Source: Geminicoccaceae bacterium
GTDB taxonomy: Bacteria; Pseudomonadota; Alphaproteobacteria; Geminicoccales; Geminicoccaceae
NCBI GenBank assembly: GCA_023512415.1
Contig: JAILZQ010000002.1
Coordinates: 1-60,944 of the forward strand
DNA length: 60,944 nucleotides
Direction: 5' to 3'
Part shown: positions 9,710 through 19,062 of the stretch, piece by piece
How positions within the stretch are numbered: position 1 is the stretch's first letter
How the letters are laid out: the number at the start of each line of letters is the position of its first letter
Notes under the pieces: model-generated
What the model was told of the DNA's origin: nothing
The model's input: only the letters and a program-made list of their open reading frames with translations
Databases searched by the model: none
Program-made: the position numbers and the translations under genes

Positions 9710-11148
9710 TCAGACGATCGCGGGGTCGGAGGCGATCAGGCTGTCGAGCCGGACCCAGCCCGGGGCGCCGGCCGCCTCGGCGATCGGGACCGTGCTGCCG
9801 TCGGCGAACTCGAGGAGCTCGACATCACGCAAGATGGCGAGCTGGCCGACACCCCGCTCGCGCACGATCGCCGTGTCGCCCAGGACCCGGATCCGGAAAT
9901 CGCCGGGATCACCCGGGAGCACCGCGGTGTCGGTGCCGGCGCCACCCCGGATCGTGTCGAACCCGCGGCTCACGAAGATCCGATCGTCGCCCGCCCCGCC
10001 GTCGACCAGGTCGAGGCCGGCGCCGCCGTCCAGGATGTCGTTGCCGGCGCCACCCTCGAGCCGGTCGGCACCGGCGCCGCCGCCCAGCCTGTTGGCCTGG
10101 TCGTTGCCGACCAGCCGATCGGCACCGCGGCCGCCGAGCAGGACCTCGAGCGCGCCGCCCGTGGCTTCGAGCACGTCCCCCGTGGCGCTGCCGAGCACGA
10201 AGCGGGTGTCGTCGGGCAGGGCGAGCCAGCGCTCGGGCTCGCCGAGACGGTCCTCCACCCCCGGCACGATCCGCTCGGCCTCGGCGAGGAGGAGGGCGGT
10301 GTCGCCGTAGACCGCGAATCGGTGCTCGATCTTGAGCGTCGGATCGAGGGCCGCGGCCAGGATCTCTTCGGGCGTGTCGAGATCGCTCGGCTGGAAGGGC
10401 GGCAAGCTCGCCTCGGGTCGGCTCACGACCGCGTCGACCCCCTCCCGCGCCACGCCGAAGAAGGCGAAGAGCGGGCTCAAGTCCGACAGCCGAGCCACGA
10501 AGTCGTCGCTGTGCACGACGTGCAGCATGTCGGCGAAGCCGCTCGTGCCGCGCGAGCCGGGCTGGCCGAAGGTGATCGTCTGGGTGATCGCCGCGAGCGG
10601 CGTGGGCGCCACGACCGCGTGGGTCAACTGCTCGGCGATGATCCCGCCCAGGCTGTGCCCGTCAGGAGGATCCGCTCGATCCCGTTCGCGGGATTCCCGG
10701 CATATTGCAGCGCGGCCACGACCAAAGGCGCGTGCGCCGCGGCGTAGGCGTCCCAGCCGAACGCGCCGGTGGCCGGATCGCGACCGCCTTGGAAGGCGAA
10801 CTCGCGGTCGCCCTCGTCGGTGCCGCGGAAGGCGATCGCCAGGGTCTTCGCTCCCTCGAGTTCGCCCACGTAGACGTGCGCGGCCGAGGTGATCGGCCGC
10901 AGGGCCTCGGGTGCGAGGGGCGAGAGATCGACGAGCTGGACGCCGTTCGGGGCGATCCCGGGAACGTCGAGCGGCACCCAGCCGCGCATCGGCGCGGTGC
11001 CGAGGAAGGAATCCTTCACCTTGTAGAAGGCGCTGTCGAAAGAGGCGTCGTTGGAAAGCGCCACCGCCTCCACGAGCAACGGATTGTCGACGATCCCGTC
11101 GGGCACGGTCTTCTTGCCCTTCGCCCCGACGACTTTGTCTTTGGCCAT
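9710..11148 (-). pseudogene. RTX (haemolysin-type Ca-binding) lipase-like / alpha-beta hydrolase protein, frameshifted in the GHSLGG motif
   Basis: Two overlapping frames: 10624..11148 (MAKDKVVGAKGKK...GIERILLTG) continues in the frame of 9710..11257 (HSLGGIIAEQL...GGAGADRLEGGAGNDILDGGAGLDLVDGGAGDDRI). Adding one G at about 10657/10658 restores ILLTGHSLGG. Confidence 0.8.
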
Positions 11149-11290
11149 GCGTTCCTCCCGACCGGACGTTCCGGTTCCCCGGCAGGTTAGCGTGGCGCGC
11201 TTCTCGAGAAGACTGCGAACTGTTGCCGCGCGGTTTCACCGCGTGGCCATCCTGCAACGCCCTGGCAGGGCGCGGGATGGGTTCGGGGGC

Positions 11291-12373
11291 TCAGCGGGCG
11301 GCGAGCACCAGCCCAGCAGCCGGCGCCCGCTCGCGGTCGACCAGCCAATGGGTCACCCCGGCACCGAGCCACATGCAGAAGAGGGCGAGCCAAGCGGCCG
11401 TCGCGAACACCGCACCACCCGAGACTCCGGCGCCCACGGCGCAGCCGCCGGCCAGCATCGCCCCGAAGCCCATCATCGCGGCACCGGCGATGTAGCGGCG
11501 CATGCTCTGGCCGCCCTCGAAGCCCTCGAGCTTCAGCTCGCGCGCCAGAAGTGCCGCGAGGAACGAGCCCGCGACGACCCCGGGTACGAGGCCCGCGTCG
11601 AAGTCGAGGCTTTGCGTCGCCGGGGCGAGGAACAGCATCAACATGTCGGCGGAAGGTCCGCTGAAGCTGATGCTCTTGACCGCCACCGGCTCGAAGGAGG
11701 TGGCGGCGAGGCTCGAGGTGAACCACCAGGCGGCCGCCACCGCCGCCCCGACCCCCGCACCACCGATCCAGGCCCAGGGTCCGATCCGATGCCGGAGCCC
11801 GACGAGCGCCGCAACGGGGAGTGCTGCGAGCCCGAGCAGGAGTCCGGCCGGCCGGTCGAGCCGGAGCAGGGCCAGGAGATCCGTGACCTCCGGGCCGTCG
11901 ATCAACCAGAGCCCGGCGAGTTCCTCGCGCAACGGCGCGAGTGCACCGCGCAGCGAGGCTTGCGCCACGACCGCGAACACCAACCCCGAGAGGAGCGCGC
12001 GGAGATTGCCGTTGGCGGACAGTACGAGCAGCCGGGAGGGGCAGCCGCGGGTCAAGATCATGCCGGAGCCGACCAGGAGCCCGCCGAGCACGGCTCCCGA
12101 AAGGCTCGCGCGCGGGGCGAGCTGGCGCGCTTGCGAGAGATCGGCCGCGCCCGTGAGGACCAGGAGCTGGGTGAGCGCCACCGCGGCACCGAAGGCCAGG
12201 AGCCAGACGGCGAGCTTGGGGCCGAGGCGGCCCTCGGCGAACTCGATGACCGCCGAGCGCAGGCAGACGCGGGAGCGCTGGGCCATGGCCCCGAACGCAA
12301 GACCGATCACGAGGCCGCCCAGGATGGCCGTCGCGGGCTCTCCCAGGTGATCGACGAGAAGCTCCAGGCCCAT
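11291..12373 (-). CDS. YeeE/YedE-family transporter (thiosulfate-type, TsuA-like)
   Basis: Multi-TM protein with three Cys motifs: QRSRVCLRSA, LTRGCPSRLLVLSANGNLRAL, LAGGCAVGAGVSGG. Confidence 0.9.
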   Translation of the reverse strand: MGLELLVDHLGEPATAILGGLVIGLAFGAMAQRSRVCLRSAVIEFAEGRLGPKLAVWLLAFGAAVALTQLLVLTGAADLSQARQLAPRASLSGAVLGGLLVGSGMILTRGCPSRLLVLSANGNLRALLSGLVFAVVAQASLRGALAPLREELAGLWLIDGPEVTDLLALLRLDRPAGLLLGLAALPVAALVGLRHRIGPWAWIGGAGVGAAVAAAWWFTSSLAATSFEPVAVKSISFSGPSADMLMLFLAPATQSLDFDAGLVPGVVAGSFLAALLARELKLEGFEGGQSMRRYIAGAAMMGFGAMLAGGCAVGAGVSGGAVFATAAWLALFCMWLGAGVTHWLVDRERAPAAGLVLAAR

Positions 12374-12397
12374 GGGCGTTCCCCCGCGGCCGCGGAC

Positions 12398-12420
12398 ATC
12401 TACAGAAAAAAACTGTAGAT
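12398..12420. promoter_or_regulatory. Perfect 8-bp inverted repeat ATCTACAG-A7-CTGTAGAT upstream of the YeeE/YedE gene
   Basis: Read directly: atctacag aaaaaaa ctgtagat, about 25 bp upstream of the start codon on the - strand. Confidence 0.5.
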
Positions 12421-12433
12421 TATCCGATCACCG

Positions 12434-12459
12434 CTCGACCGACGTGAATATAGGTCGAG
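12434..12459. promoter_or_regulatory. Second inverted repeat CTCGACC-N12-GGTCGAG upstream of the YeeE/YedE gene
   Basis: Read directly: ctcgacc gacgtgaatata ggtcgag. Confidence 0.35.
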
Positions 12460-12516
12460 GGTGGAGCGAACACCAGAGCGCGCGGCGTCGCGCCCCGTCC
12501 GCTCGCGGGCTCCCTG

Positions 12517-12756
12517 TCATTCGCGCGGCAACAGGAAGATCGCGGTGCCCATCGCCAGGCTGCCGAAAGTCACGGCGAAGCCGGCCATGGCCAAGAGGAG
12601 CGTGAGGAAACCGTGCTCGGAAGCGAGCAGGAGCTCGCCGAGCCGGGCGACGTCGAACCAGAGCAGCGCGCCGAGCAGCATCCAGCCGACGAGCACGCCG
12701 ATCGCCGCGTTCTTCGCGAGGAACACGAGAAGGCGTGTGTCGCCCGAGGGTCTCAT
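12517..12756 (-). CDS. Small two-TM hypothetical protein
   Basis: 79 aa, two hydrophobic helices (AAIGVLVGWMLLGALLWF; FLTLLLAMAGFAVTFGSLAMGTAIFLL). Confidence 0.65.
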   Translation of the reverse strand: MRPSGDTRLLVFLAKNAAIGVLVGWMLLGALLWFDVARLGELLLASEHGFLTLLLAMAGFAVTFGSLAMGTAIFLLPRE

Positions 12757-12789
12757 CCGCTAGGCTCGCGAGCGGATCGGGAGGAAGCC

Positions 12790-14124
12790 TTGAGCACCCG
12801 TCGCACCACGACCGTGATCCTGGGCGCCGGAGGGCGCGACTATCACGTCTTCAACATGGTGTTCCGCGACGACCCGACAAGCGAGGTCGTGGCCTTCGCG
12901 GCGGCGCAGATCCCGGGGCTCGCCGGCCGGCGCTACCCGGCCGCCCTCGCCGGGCCGCTCTATCCCGAAGGCATCCCGATCGTGGGCGAAGGCGAGCTCG
13001 AGGCGCTCGCCCGAACGAGAAAAGTCGATCGGGTGGTGTTCGCCTACAGCGACGTGGCCCATGTCGAGGTCATGCACGCGGCCTCCCGTGCCCTGGCGGC
13101 GGGCGCCGACTTCTGGCTCGTGGGCCCCGACCGCACGATGCTCGAGGCCCGGCGGCCGGTGGTCGCGGTCACCGCGATCCGCACCGGCTGCGGCAAGTCG
13201 CAGACCACCCGCCACCTCGCGAAAGCGCTCGCCCGCCCGGACCGGCGGGTCGTGGTCGTCCGCCACCCGATGGCCTATGGCGACCTCGTGGCCCAGCGGG
13301 TCCAGCGCTTCGCGGCCCTCGTCGATCTCGACCGGGCCGGTTGCACGATCGAGGAGCGGGAGGAGTTCGAGGCCCATCTCGAAGCGGGGTCGGTGGTGTT
13401 CGCCGGGGTCGACTACGCGGCGGTCCTCGCGGCCGCCGAAGCGGAGGCCGATCTCCTGCTCTGGGACGGCGGCAACAACGACCTGCCGTTCTTCCGCCCG
13501 GACGTGCTCGTCTGCCTGTTCGACGCGCTCCGGCCCGGACAGGCGAGCCTCTTCCATCCGGGCGAGGCCTGCGCCCGCAGCGCCGATCTCCTGGTCGTGA
13601 GCAAGGCCGATTCCGCCCCGGCCGGGCAAGTCGAGTCGATCGCAGCCGAAGCCCGCGCCCTCAATGCCCGCGCCGAGATCCTGCGCGCCGCCTCGCGGAT
13701 CGAGGCCGACCGGCCGGCCACCGACCTCGCCGGCCGGCGGGTGCTCGTCCTCGAAGACGGTCCGACCCTCACCCACGGCGGCCTGCCGCACGGCGCCGGC
13801 TTCGCCTTCGCCCGAAGCGCGGGTGCGGTGATCCTCGATCCGCGCCCGTTCGCCCGACCGCCGCTCGACCGGCTCTGGCACGATCATCCGCATCTGGGCT
13901 CCGTGCTGCCGGCCGTGGGCTACGATGTGGCGCAGCGGGCGGCCCTGCGGGCGACGATCGAGGCCGCCGCCCCCGACCTCCTGGTCGTCGCCACGCCGAT
14001 CGACGCCGCCCGCCTGCTCGGCCTGTCGATCCCCTGCGTGCGCGTCCGGACCGTCTACCGCGACCTCGACACGCCCGGGCTCGCGGACCGGGTCGAGGCG
14101 CTGCTCGCCCGCCGGATCCGGTAG
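12790..14124 (+). CDS. Cyclic 2,3-diphosphoglycerate synthetase-like P-loop NTPase
   Basis: ILGAGGRDYHVFNMVFRDDPTSEVVAF N-terminus, P-loop VTAIRTGCGKSQTTRH, LLLWDGGNNDLPFFRPD; TTG start at 12790 proposed. Confidence 0.8.
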   Translation: MSTRRTTTVILGAGGRDYHVFNMVFRDDPTSEVVAFAAAQIPGLAGRRYPAALAGPLYPEGIPIVGEGELEALARTRKVDRVVFAYSDVAHVEVMHAASRALAAGADFWLVGPDRTMLEARRPVVAVTAIRTGCGKSQTTRHLAKALARPDRRVVVVRHPMAYGDLVAQRVQRFAALVDLDRAGCTIEEREEFEAHLEAGSVVFAGVDYAAVLAAAEAEADLLLWDGGNNDLPFFRPDVLVCLFDALRPGQASLFHPGEACARSADLLVVSKADSAPAGQVESIAAEARALNARAEILRAASRIEADRPATDLAGRRVLVLEDGPTLTHGGLPHGAGFAFARSAGAVILDPRPFARPPLDRLWHDHPHLGSVLPAVGYDVAQRAALRATIEAAAPDLLVVATPIDAARLLGLSIPCVRVRTVYRDLDTPGLADRVEALLARRIR

Positions 14125-14162
14125 GCTCCGGCCGAGCGCCGGGCCTCGAGGTGGCGGGCGGC

Positions 14163-14849
14163 TCAACGGGCGCAGTCGAGCAGGGGGCCGAGCTCGCGGA
14201 CGCGTCGCTCGAGGGTCCGGATGCGCCGCTCCAGGGCGGGGGTGCGGCGGGTCGGATCGCGCAGGAGCGGCGCCGGCAGGAGGGTGGCCAGGGCCGCGGC
14301 CTCGCGCTCGGAAAGGGCCGCCGCACTCTTGCGGAACCAGTGCCGGGCCGCCGCCTCGGCACCGTAGACGCCGGGGCCGAGCTCGGCGACGTTCAAATAG
14401 AGCGCGAGGATCCGCCGCTTGCCGAGCACGAGCTCGAGCTGCGGGGTGAGCCAGAACTCGAGCAGCTTGCGCAGGGGATCGCGGCCCGGCCACAAGAAGA
14501 GGTTCTTGGCCGTCTGCTGGCTGATCGTGCTCGCGCCGCGCGGCCGCTCACCGGCCCACCAGCGGGAAAGCTCGCCGCGCAAGGCCGGGAGGTCGAAGCC
14601 GGCATGGTCGCAGAAGCGATTGTCCTCGGCGGCGATCACCGCCCGGCGGAGCGCCGGGGCGATCCGCTCGAGCGGCACCGGCCGCTGGTCGAGCCCGTAG
14701 CCTTGCGCGCGACGGATCGCCATGAGCGGTGTGATCGGCGGATCGATCCAGCGATAGGCGAGCAGCACGGGCAGCGGCAGAAGGAGCAGCCCGAGCAGCA
14801 GCAGGAGGAGGGAGCGAACGAGCCGGCGCAGACGCTCGGCCGGCCTCAC
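14163..14849 (-). CDS. mtgA: Monofunctional biosynthetic peptidoglycan transglycosylase
   Basis: GT51 motifs VIAAEDNRFCDHAGFD, RGASTISQQTAKNLFL, KRRILALYLNVAELGPGVYGAEAAA. Confidence 0.93.
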   Translation of the reverse strand: MRPAERLRRLVRSLLLLLLGLLLLPLPVLLAYRWIDPPITPLMAIRRAQGYGLDQRPVPLERIAPALRRAVIAAEDNRFCDHAGFDLPALRGELSRWWAGERPRGASTISQQTAKNLFLWPGRDPLRKLLEFWLTPQLELVLGKRRILALYLNVAELGPGVYGAEAAARHWFRKSAAALSEREAAALATLLPAPLLRDPTRRTPALERRIRTLERRVRELGPLLDCAR

Positions 14850-14901
14850 GCGACTCGCGGCTCCGAGCGGGGGCGTCCCGACCCCCGACCTCCTCCGCCG
14901 C

Positions 14902-15954
14902 TCACGCCGAGGCGGCGAAGAACATGTTGGTGAAGCTCTTGATCGGCAGGGGCCGCACCCCGGTGAACCCGGCGCCGGTCAGGAGTTCGGTGATCCGCCT
15001 GGGCCCCGCGCAGGTGCCGAGGCCGGGTCCGCCGCGGGCGAGCGACTGCGTGGTGCAGTGGAACAGGCTGAAGCCGTAATAGGTGACACCCAGGGGGTTG
15101 GCGTTGTCGGCGATCCGGTCACCGCTCCGCGGCTCCATGACGAAGAGCGTCCCGCCCGGAGCGAGGTGCCTGCGGATCGCGGCGAGCGTTTCTTCCGGGG
15201 CGGCCAGATCGTGCAGGCAGTCCAAGAGCAGGACGAGATCGAAGCGGGCCTCGGCCGGCAGCGCCTCGACGGTGCCCTCGAGGAAGGACAGATTGGCGAG
15301 CCCGGCGGCCTCGCCCGCCCGGCGCGCCCGCTCGATCGCCCGGCCGTCCGGGTCGATACCCAGGACACGGCTCGCCGGGAAGGCGCGGGCGAGCGCGATC
15401 GCCGCCTCGCCGACCCCGCAGCCGAGGTCGAGGGCGCGGCCGCCCGCCTCGAGCCGCGCCTTCGCTTCCGGCAGCTGGCCGAGCCAATAGGAGGCGAGGC
15501 GCTCGCGGTAGGCCCCGCCGTTCATGAGGTCGACCGCCTCGAGCCAGTCGGCGTCGAACGCCTCGGGTGGCACGCCGCCGCCTTCGCGGAAGGCCCGGGC
15601 GAGGCGGGGTGCCAGGGCCAGGAGCGAGGGCCCGGCCAGGAACAAGCCGCCCATGAAATGGTCGGTGCCCTCGGAAGCGAGCAGGAAGGCATGCTCCTCG
15701 GGCAGGCGGAAGGTGCCGGCCTCCGCATCGTGGGCGAGCCAGCCGGCAGCCGCCATTCCGGCACACCATTCCTCGACATAGCGTGGTGCGAGGCCGGTCC
15801 GCTCGGCGAGGGCCCGGGCGGTGGTCGGCCGGCCGTCGGCGAGGGCCCGGAAGAGCCCGGTCTTCTGGCCGAGATAGCCCATGCCGATCGCCATGGCCCC
15901 GGCCATGTCGCGATAGACCCGATCGGCGAAGTCCTTGACTTTCTCTTTGTCCAC
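14902..15954 (-). CDS. Class I SAM-dependent methyltransferase with N-terminal winged-helix
   Basis: ALDLGCGVGEAAIALARAFP, GIDPDGRAIE, FDLVLLLDCLHDLAAPEETLAAIRRHLAPGGTLFVMEP. Confidence 0.88.
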   Translation of the reverse strand: MDKEKVKDFADRVYRDMAGAMAIGMGYLGQKTGLFRALADGRPTTARALAERTGLAPRYVEEWCAGMAAAGWLAHDAEAGTFRLPEEHAFLLASEGTDHFMGGLFLAGPSLLALAPRLARAFREGGGVPPEAFDADWLEAVDLMNGGAYRERLASYWLGQLPEAKARLEAGGRALDLGCGVGEAAIALARAFPASRVLGIDPDGRAIERARRAGEAAGLANLSFLEGTVEALPAEARFDLVLLLDCLHDLAAPEETLAAIRRHLAPGGTLFVMEPRSGDRIADNANPLGVTYYGFSLFHCTTQSLARGGPGLGTCAGPRRITELLTGAGFTGVRPLPIKSFTNMFFAASA

Positions 15955-16006
15955 GGTTGCCTCCCCGCGGCCGCCTCGAGGGTCGGGGCCGAGCCCTCGG
16001 CCCCGC

Positions 16007-17311
16007 TCAGGCGAACAGAAAATCGAGCTCGGCGTAAGAGGGGAGCCGCCGGTCGATCGGCCGCCCGGCGCGCAGGACGGTGCGGCCGCTCTCGGGCCGG
16101 CTCAGCACCTCGCTCCAGCTCCGACCCTCGAAGATCACGAGGTCGGCCGGGGCCCCCACGGCCAGGCGACCGGACGGGCCGAGCCCCATCCAGTCGGCCG
16201 GGGTCCGGCTCACCGCCCGCGGCCAAAGGCCGATCGGGTGGTCGAGATGGGCGATCCGCACGCCCTCGCGGAACACCTCGACGAGGTCGTGGTCGCCGTA
16301 GGCGTAGAACGGGTCGCGGCAATTGTCGGAGGCGAGCATGACCGGGACGCCGGCGGCGGCGAGCTCGTGCAGGAGGGTCACGCCGCGCCGGCGCGGGGTG
16401 CGCCCGGCGGCCCGGTCCTGCAGGTAGAGGTTGCACATCGGCAAGGAGACCACGCCGATCCCGGCCTCGAGCAAAAGGTCGATCGTGCGGGCGACTTCGG
16501 CCGGCTCGCGGGTGGAAAGCGAGCAGCAATGGCCCACGAGGATCCGCCCGCGACAGCCGTTGCGGAGCGCCGCTCGGGCCAGATGGTCGAGGGTGCGTGC
16601 ACCCGGGTCGAGGCTCTCGTCGACGTGGCAGTCGATCTCGAGCCCGCGCTCGATCGCGAGGGTGAAGAACCGGTCGAGGTCGGCATCGAGGGCGGGGTCC
16701 AGGAGCGGCACGAGGCCCAGGATCCCGCCGTGCGCGGCCACGAGGTCGGCGAGATCGCGGCCCTCGGGCCCGCGGTAATGCTCGCTCATCGCGAGGGAGA
16801 CGGCCTGCAGCGCGATCCGGCCCGCCCATTCGGCGCGGAGCTCGGCGAAGACCGGCCAGCTGATCTCGGCCTGGGGCGGGATGCTGTCGAGATGGGTACG
16901 GATCGCGCAGGTGCCTTGCGCGAAGGCGCAGCGCAGGCCGAAGGCCATCCGCGCGCGCACGTCGGACGCGGTCCAGTGGCGCTCGCGATCGGCGCGCACG
17001 GTCTCGAGGGCACTCCAGAAGCTGCCGTCCGGGTTGGCGGCCCGTGGCCAGATGTGGCCCTTGTCGAGATGGGTGTGGATGTCGACCGGGCAGGGCCAGA
17101 CCATCCGGCGAGCGAGGTCGAGGCCGGCTCCGAGCGAGCCCGCGGGCGCGATCGTCGCGAGCCGGCCGCGCTCGAGCTCGAGATCGACGAGGAGGAGCCC
17201 GTCGCGGTCCGGCGTGGCGCCTTCGAACGCGCCCTCGACCAGGCAGGCGGGGACGCTCACACGGCCGAGCACGCAGCGCTCGAAGGGCAGCTCGGCGAAG
17301 ATCGGGTCCAT
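16007..17311 (-). CDS. Cytosine deaminase-like amidohydrolase
   Basis: PVDIHTHLDKGHIWPR, AIRTHLDS, EIDCHVDESLDPGARTLDHLA, GHCCSLS, MLASDNCRDPFYAYGDHDLVEV; ATG at 17311. Confidence 0.87.
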   Translation of the reverse strand: MDPIFAELPFERCVLGRVSVPACLVEGAFEGATPDRDGLLLVDLELERGRLATIAPAGSLGAGLDLARRMVWPCPVDIHTHLDKGHIWPRAANPDGSFWSALETVRADRERHWTASDVRARMAFGLRCAFAQGTCAIRTHLDSIPPQAEISWPVFAELRAEWAGRIALQAVSLAMSEHYRGPEGRDLADLVAAHGGILGLVPLLDPALDADLDRFFTLAIERGLEIDCHVDESLDPGARTLDHLARAALRNGCRGRILVGHCCSLSTREPAEVARTIDLLLEAGIGVVSLPMCNLYLQDRAAGRTPRRRGVTLLHELAAAGVPVMLASDNCRDPFYAYGDHDLVEVFREGVRIAHLDHPIGLWPRAVSRTPADWMGLGPSGRLAVGAPADLVIFEGRSWSEVLSRPESGRTVLRAGRPIDRRLPSYAELDFLFA

Positions 17312-17382
17312 GCGCTCCTCCCGGCGACGGCGGCGGTCGTGGCTGCTAAGCAAGGCGCGGACCGCAGGACAAGGACGGTGTC

Positions 17383-18198
17383 GTGACGAGATTGCCGGCA
17401 CGCTGGGCGGAGCTCGCCTGGCCGGATTTCCGCGAGCTCGACCCCGAACGGACGGTTGTACTCATGCCCGTGGGAGCGGTCGAGCAGCACGGGCCGCACC
17501 TGCCGCTTTCGGTCGACGCGCTCTTGGTCGAGACCTTGGCCGAGGCGGCGCTCGCCCGCGCCGAGCCGGGGCTCGGCCTCCTGGTCCTGCCCGTCTGCCC
17601 GTTCGGCAAGTCCGACGAGCATCGCGACTTTCCCGGCACGCTCACGCTCTCGGCTCGGACGCTCGAGGCGCTCTGGACCGAGCTCGGTGCTTCGGTGGCC
17701 CGGGCCGGGCTCAAGAAGCTGTTGATCTTGAACGGCCACGGCGGCCAGGTGGCGACCGCCCAGATCGTCGCCCGCGAGCTGCGGATCCGGCATCGGATGC
17801 TGGTCGCCGCCTGCCTGTGGCCGCAGCTCGGACTGCCGGCGGGGATCCTGCCCGAGGAGGAGCTGCGCTTCGGCATCCACGGCGGAGCGCTCGAGACCGC
17901 GCTCGTCGAGGCGATCCGGCCGGATCTCGTGCGCGACGAGCGGATCGGTCGGTTCGATCCGGCGACCCGGGCGCGGGCCGCCACGGCACCGGTGCTGACC
18001 GGGCTCGGTGCTTCGGGCTTCGGCTGGATGGCCCAGGACCTCCACGCTTCCGGCGCGGCGGGCGACGCCGGGCTCGCCACGGCCGAGCTCGGCCGGCGGG
18101 TCCTCGACCACGCGGCCGACCGGCTCCTCCTGCTCGTACGCGAGCTCCTCGCGCTGCCGCTCGACGGCCTCGGCCCGGGCCCGCTCGGACCGGGGTGA
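17383..18198 (+). CDS. Creatininase (creatinine amidohydrolase) family protein
   Basis: MPVGAVEQHGPHLPLSVDALL, EHRDFPGTLTL, LNGHGGQ, HGGALETALV. Confidence 0.9.
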   Translation: MTRLPARWAELAWPDFRELDPERTVVLMPVGAVEQHGPHLPLSVDALLVETLAEAALARAEPGLGLLVLPVCPFGKSDEHRDFPGTLTLSARTLEALWTELGASVARAGLKKLLILNGHGGQVATAQIVARELRIRHRMLVAACLWPQLGLPAGILPEEELRFGIHGGALETALVEAIRPDLVRDERIGRFDPATRARAATAPVLTGLGASGFGWMAQDLHASGAAGDAGLATAELGRRVLDHAADRLLLLVRELLALPLDGLGPGPLGPG

Positions 18199-18202
18199 GG
18201 GT

Positions 18203-19057
18203 TCAGGGCTCGCGGCGCAGCGCGCTCTCGTGCCAGCGGTGCAGCAGGAGGTGCGAGAGGGCGCCGAACAGCAGGTAGATCGCGACGCCGGTGAGCGCCA
18301 GGAGGAGGAGGCCCGCGAACATGCGCGGGATGTTCAGCCGGTACTGCGCCTCGAGGACGCGGAAGGCGAGGCCGGTGCCGGTGCCGGCGGTGCCGGCCAC
18401 GTATTCGGCGACCACGGCACCGATCAAGGCCAGGCCACCGGCGATCCGCAGCCCACCTAAGAAGTAGGGCAGCGCGGTCGGCAGGCGCAGGAGCAGGAGC
18501 TGCTGCCAGCGGGAGGCGCCGTAGAGCTCGAAGAGGTCGCGCAGATTGTGATCGGCCGAAGCGAGCCCCAGCATGGTGTTCGACAGGATCGGGAAGAAGG
18601 CGACGATCCAGGCGCAGAGCACCACGGCGGTGAGCGGCTCGTCGACGTAGATCAAGATCAAGGGTGCGATCGAGACGACGGGGGTGACCTGCAGGACGAC
18701 CGCGTAGGGGAAGAGCGAGAGCTCGATCCATTTGGAAATCGAGCAGAGGAGCGCGAGCCCGACACCGCCCACCACCGCGGCGAGCAGCGCGAGGCCCGCG
18801 ATCTTCACGGTGATCAGGAGCGAGGGCCAGAGGATCGGCCAAGATTCGACGAGCTCGCGGGCGACCAGGCTCGGCCCGGGCAGGATGTAGTGCGGGATCT
18901 CGTTGAGCCGGACGATCGCTTCCCAGCCGGCCACCACCAGGACGGCGATGAGCGCCGGGGCGAGGATGCGGGCGAGCCGGTCGTCGCCCGGCGCGCGCTC
19001 GGCCGGGGCGGCAGCAGCGGGCAGGCTCGTCGTGGCGGGCTCGAGCGCGCTCGCCAT
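18203..19057 (-). CDS. ABC transporter permease (NitT/TauT type)
   Basis: Multi-TM; LRDLFELYGASRWQQLLLLRLPTALPYFLGGLRIAGGLALIGAVVAE. Confidence 0.9.
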   Translation of the reverse strand: MASALEPATTSLPAAAAPAERAPGDDRLARILAPALIAVLVVAGWEAIVRLNEIPHYILPGPSLVARELVESWPILWPSLLITVKIAGLALLAAVVGGVGLALLCSISKWIELSLFPYAVVLQVTPVVSIAPLILIYVDEPLTAVVLCAWIVAFFPILSNTMLGLASADHNLRDLFELYGASRWQQLLLLRLPTALPYFLGGLRIAGGLALIGAVVAEYVAGTAGTGTGLAFRVLEAQYRLNIPRMFAGLLLLALTGVAIYLLFGALSHLLLHRWHESALRREP

Positions 19058-19062
19058 GCGGC

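Noticed and set aside
10640-10675. Programmed ribosomal frameshift in the RTX lipase-like gene
   Set aside because: No obvious slippery heptamer or adjacent hairpin at the junction; a one-base indel is simpler.
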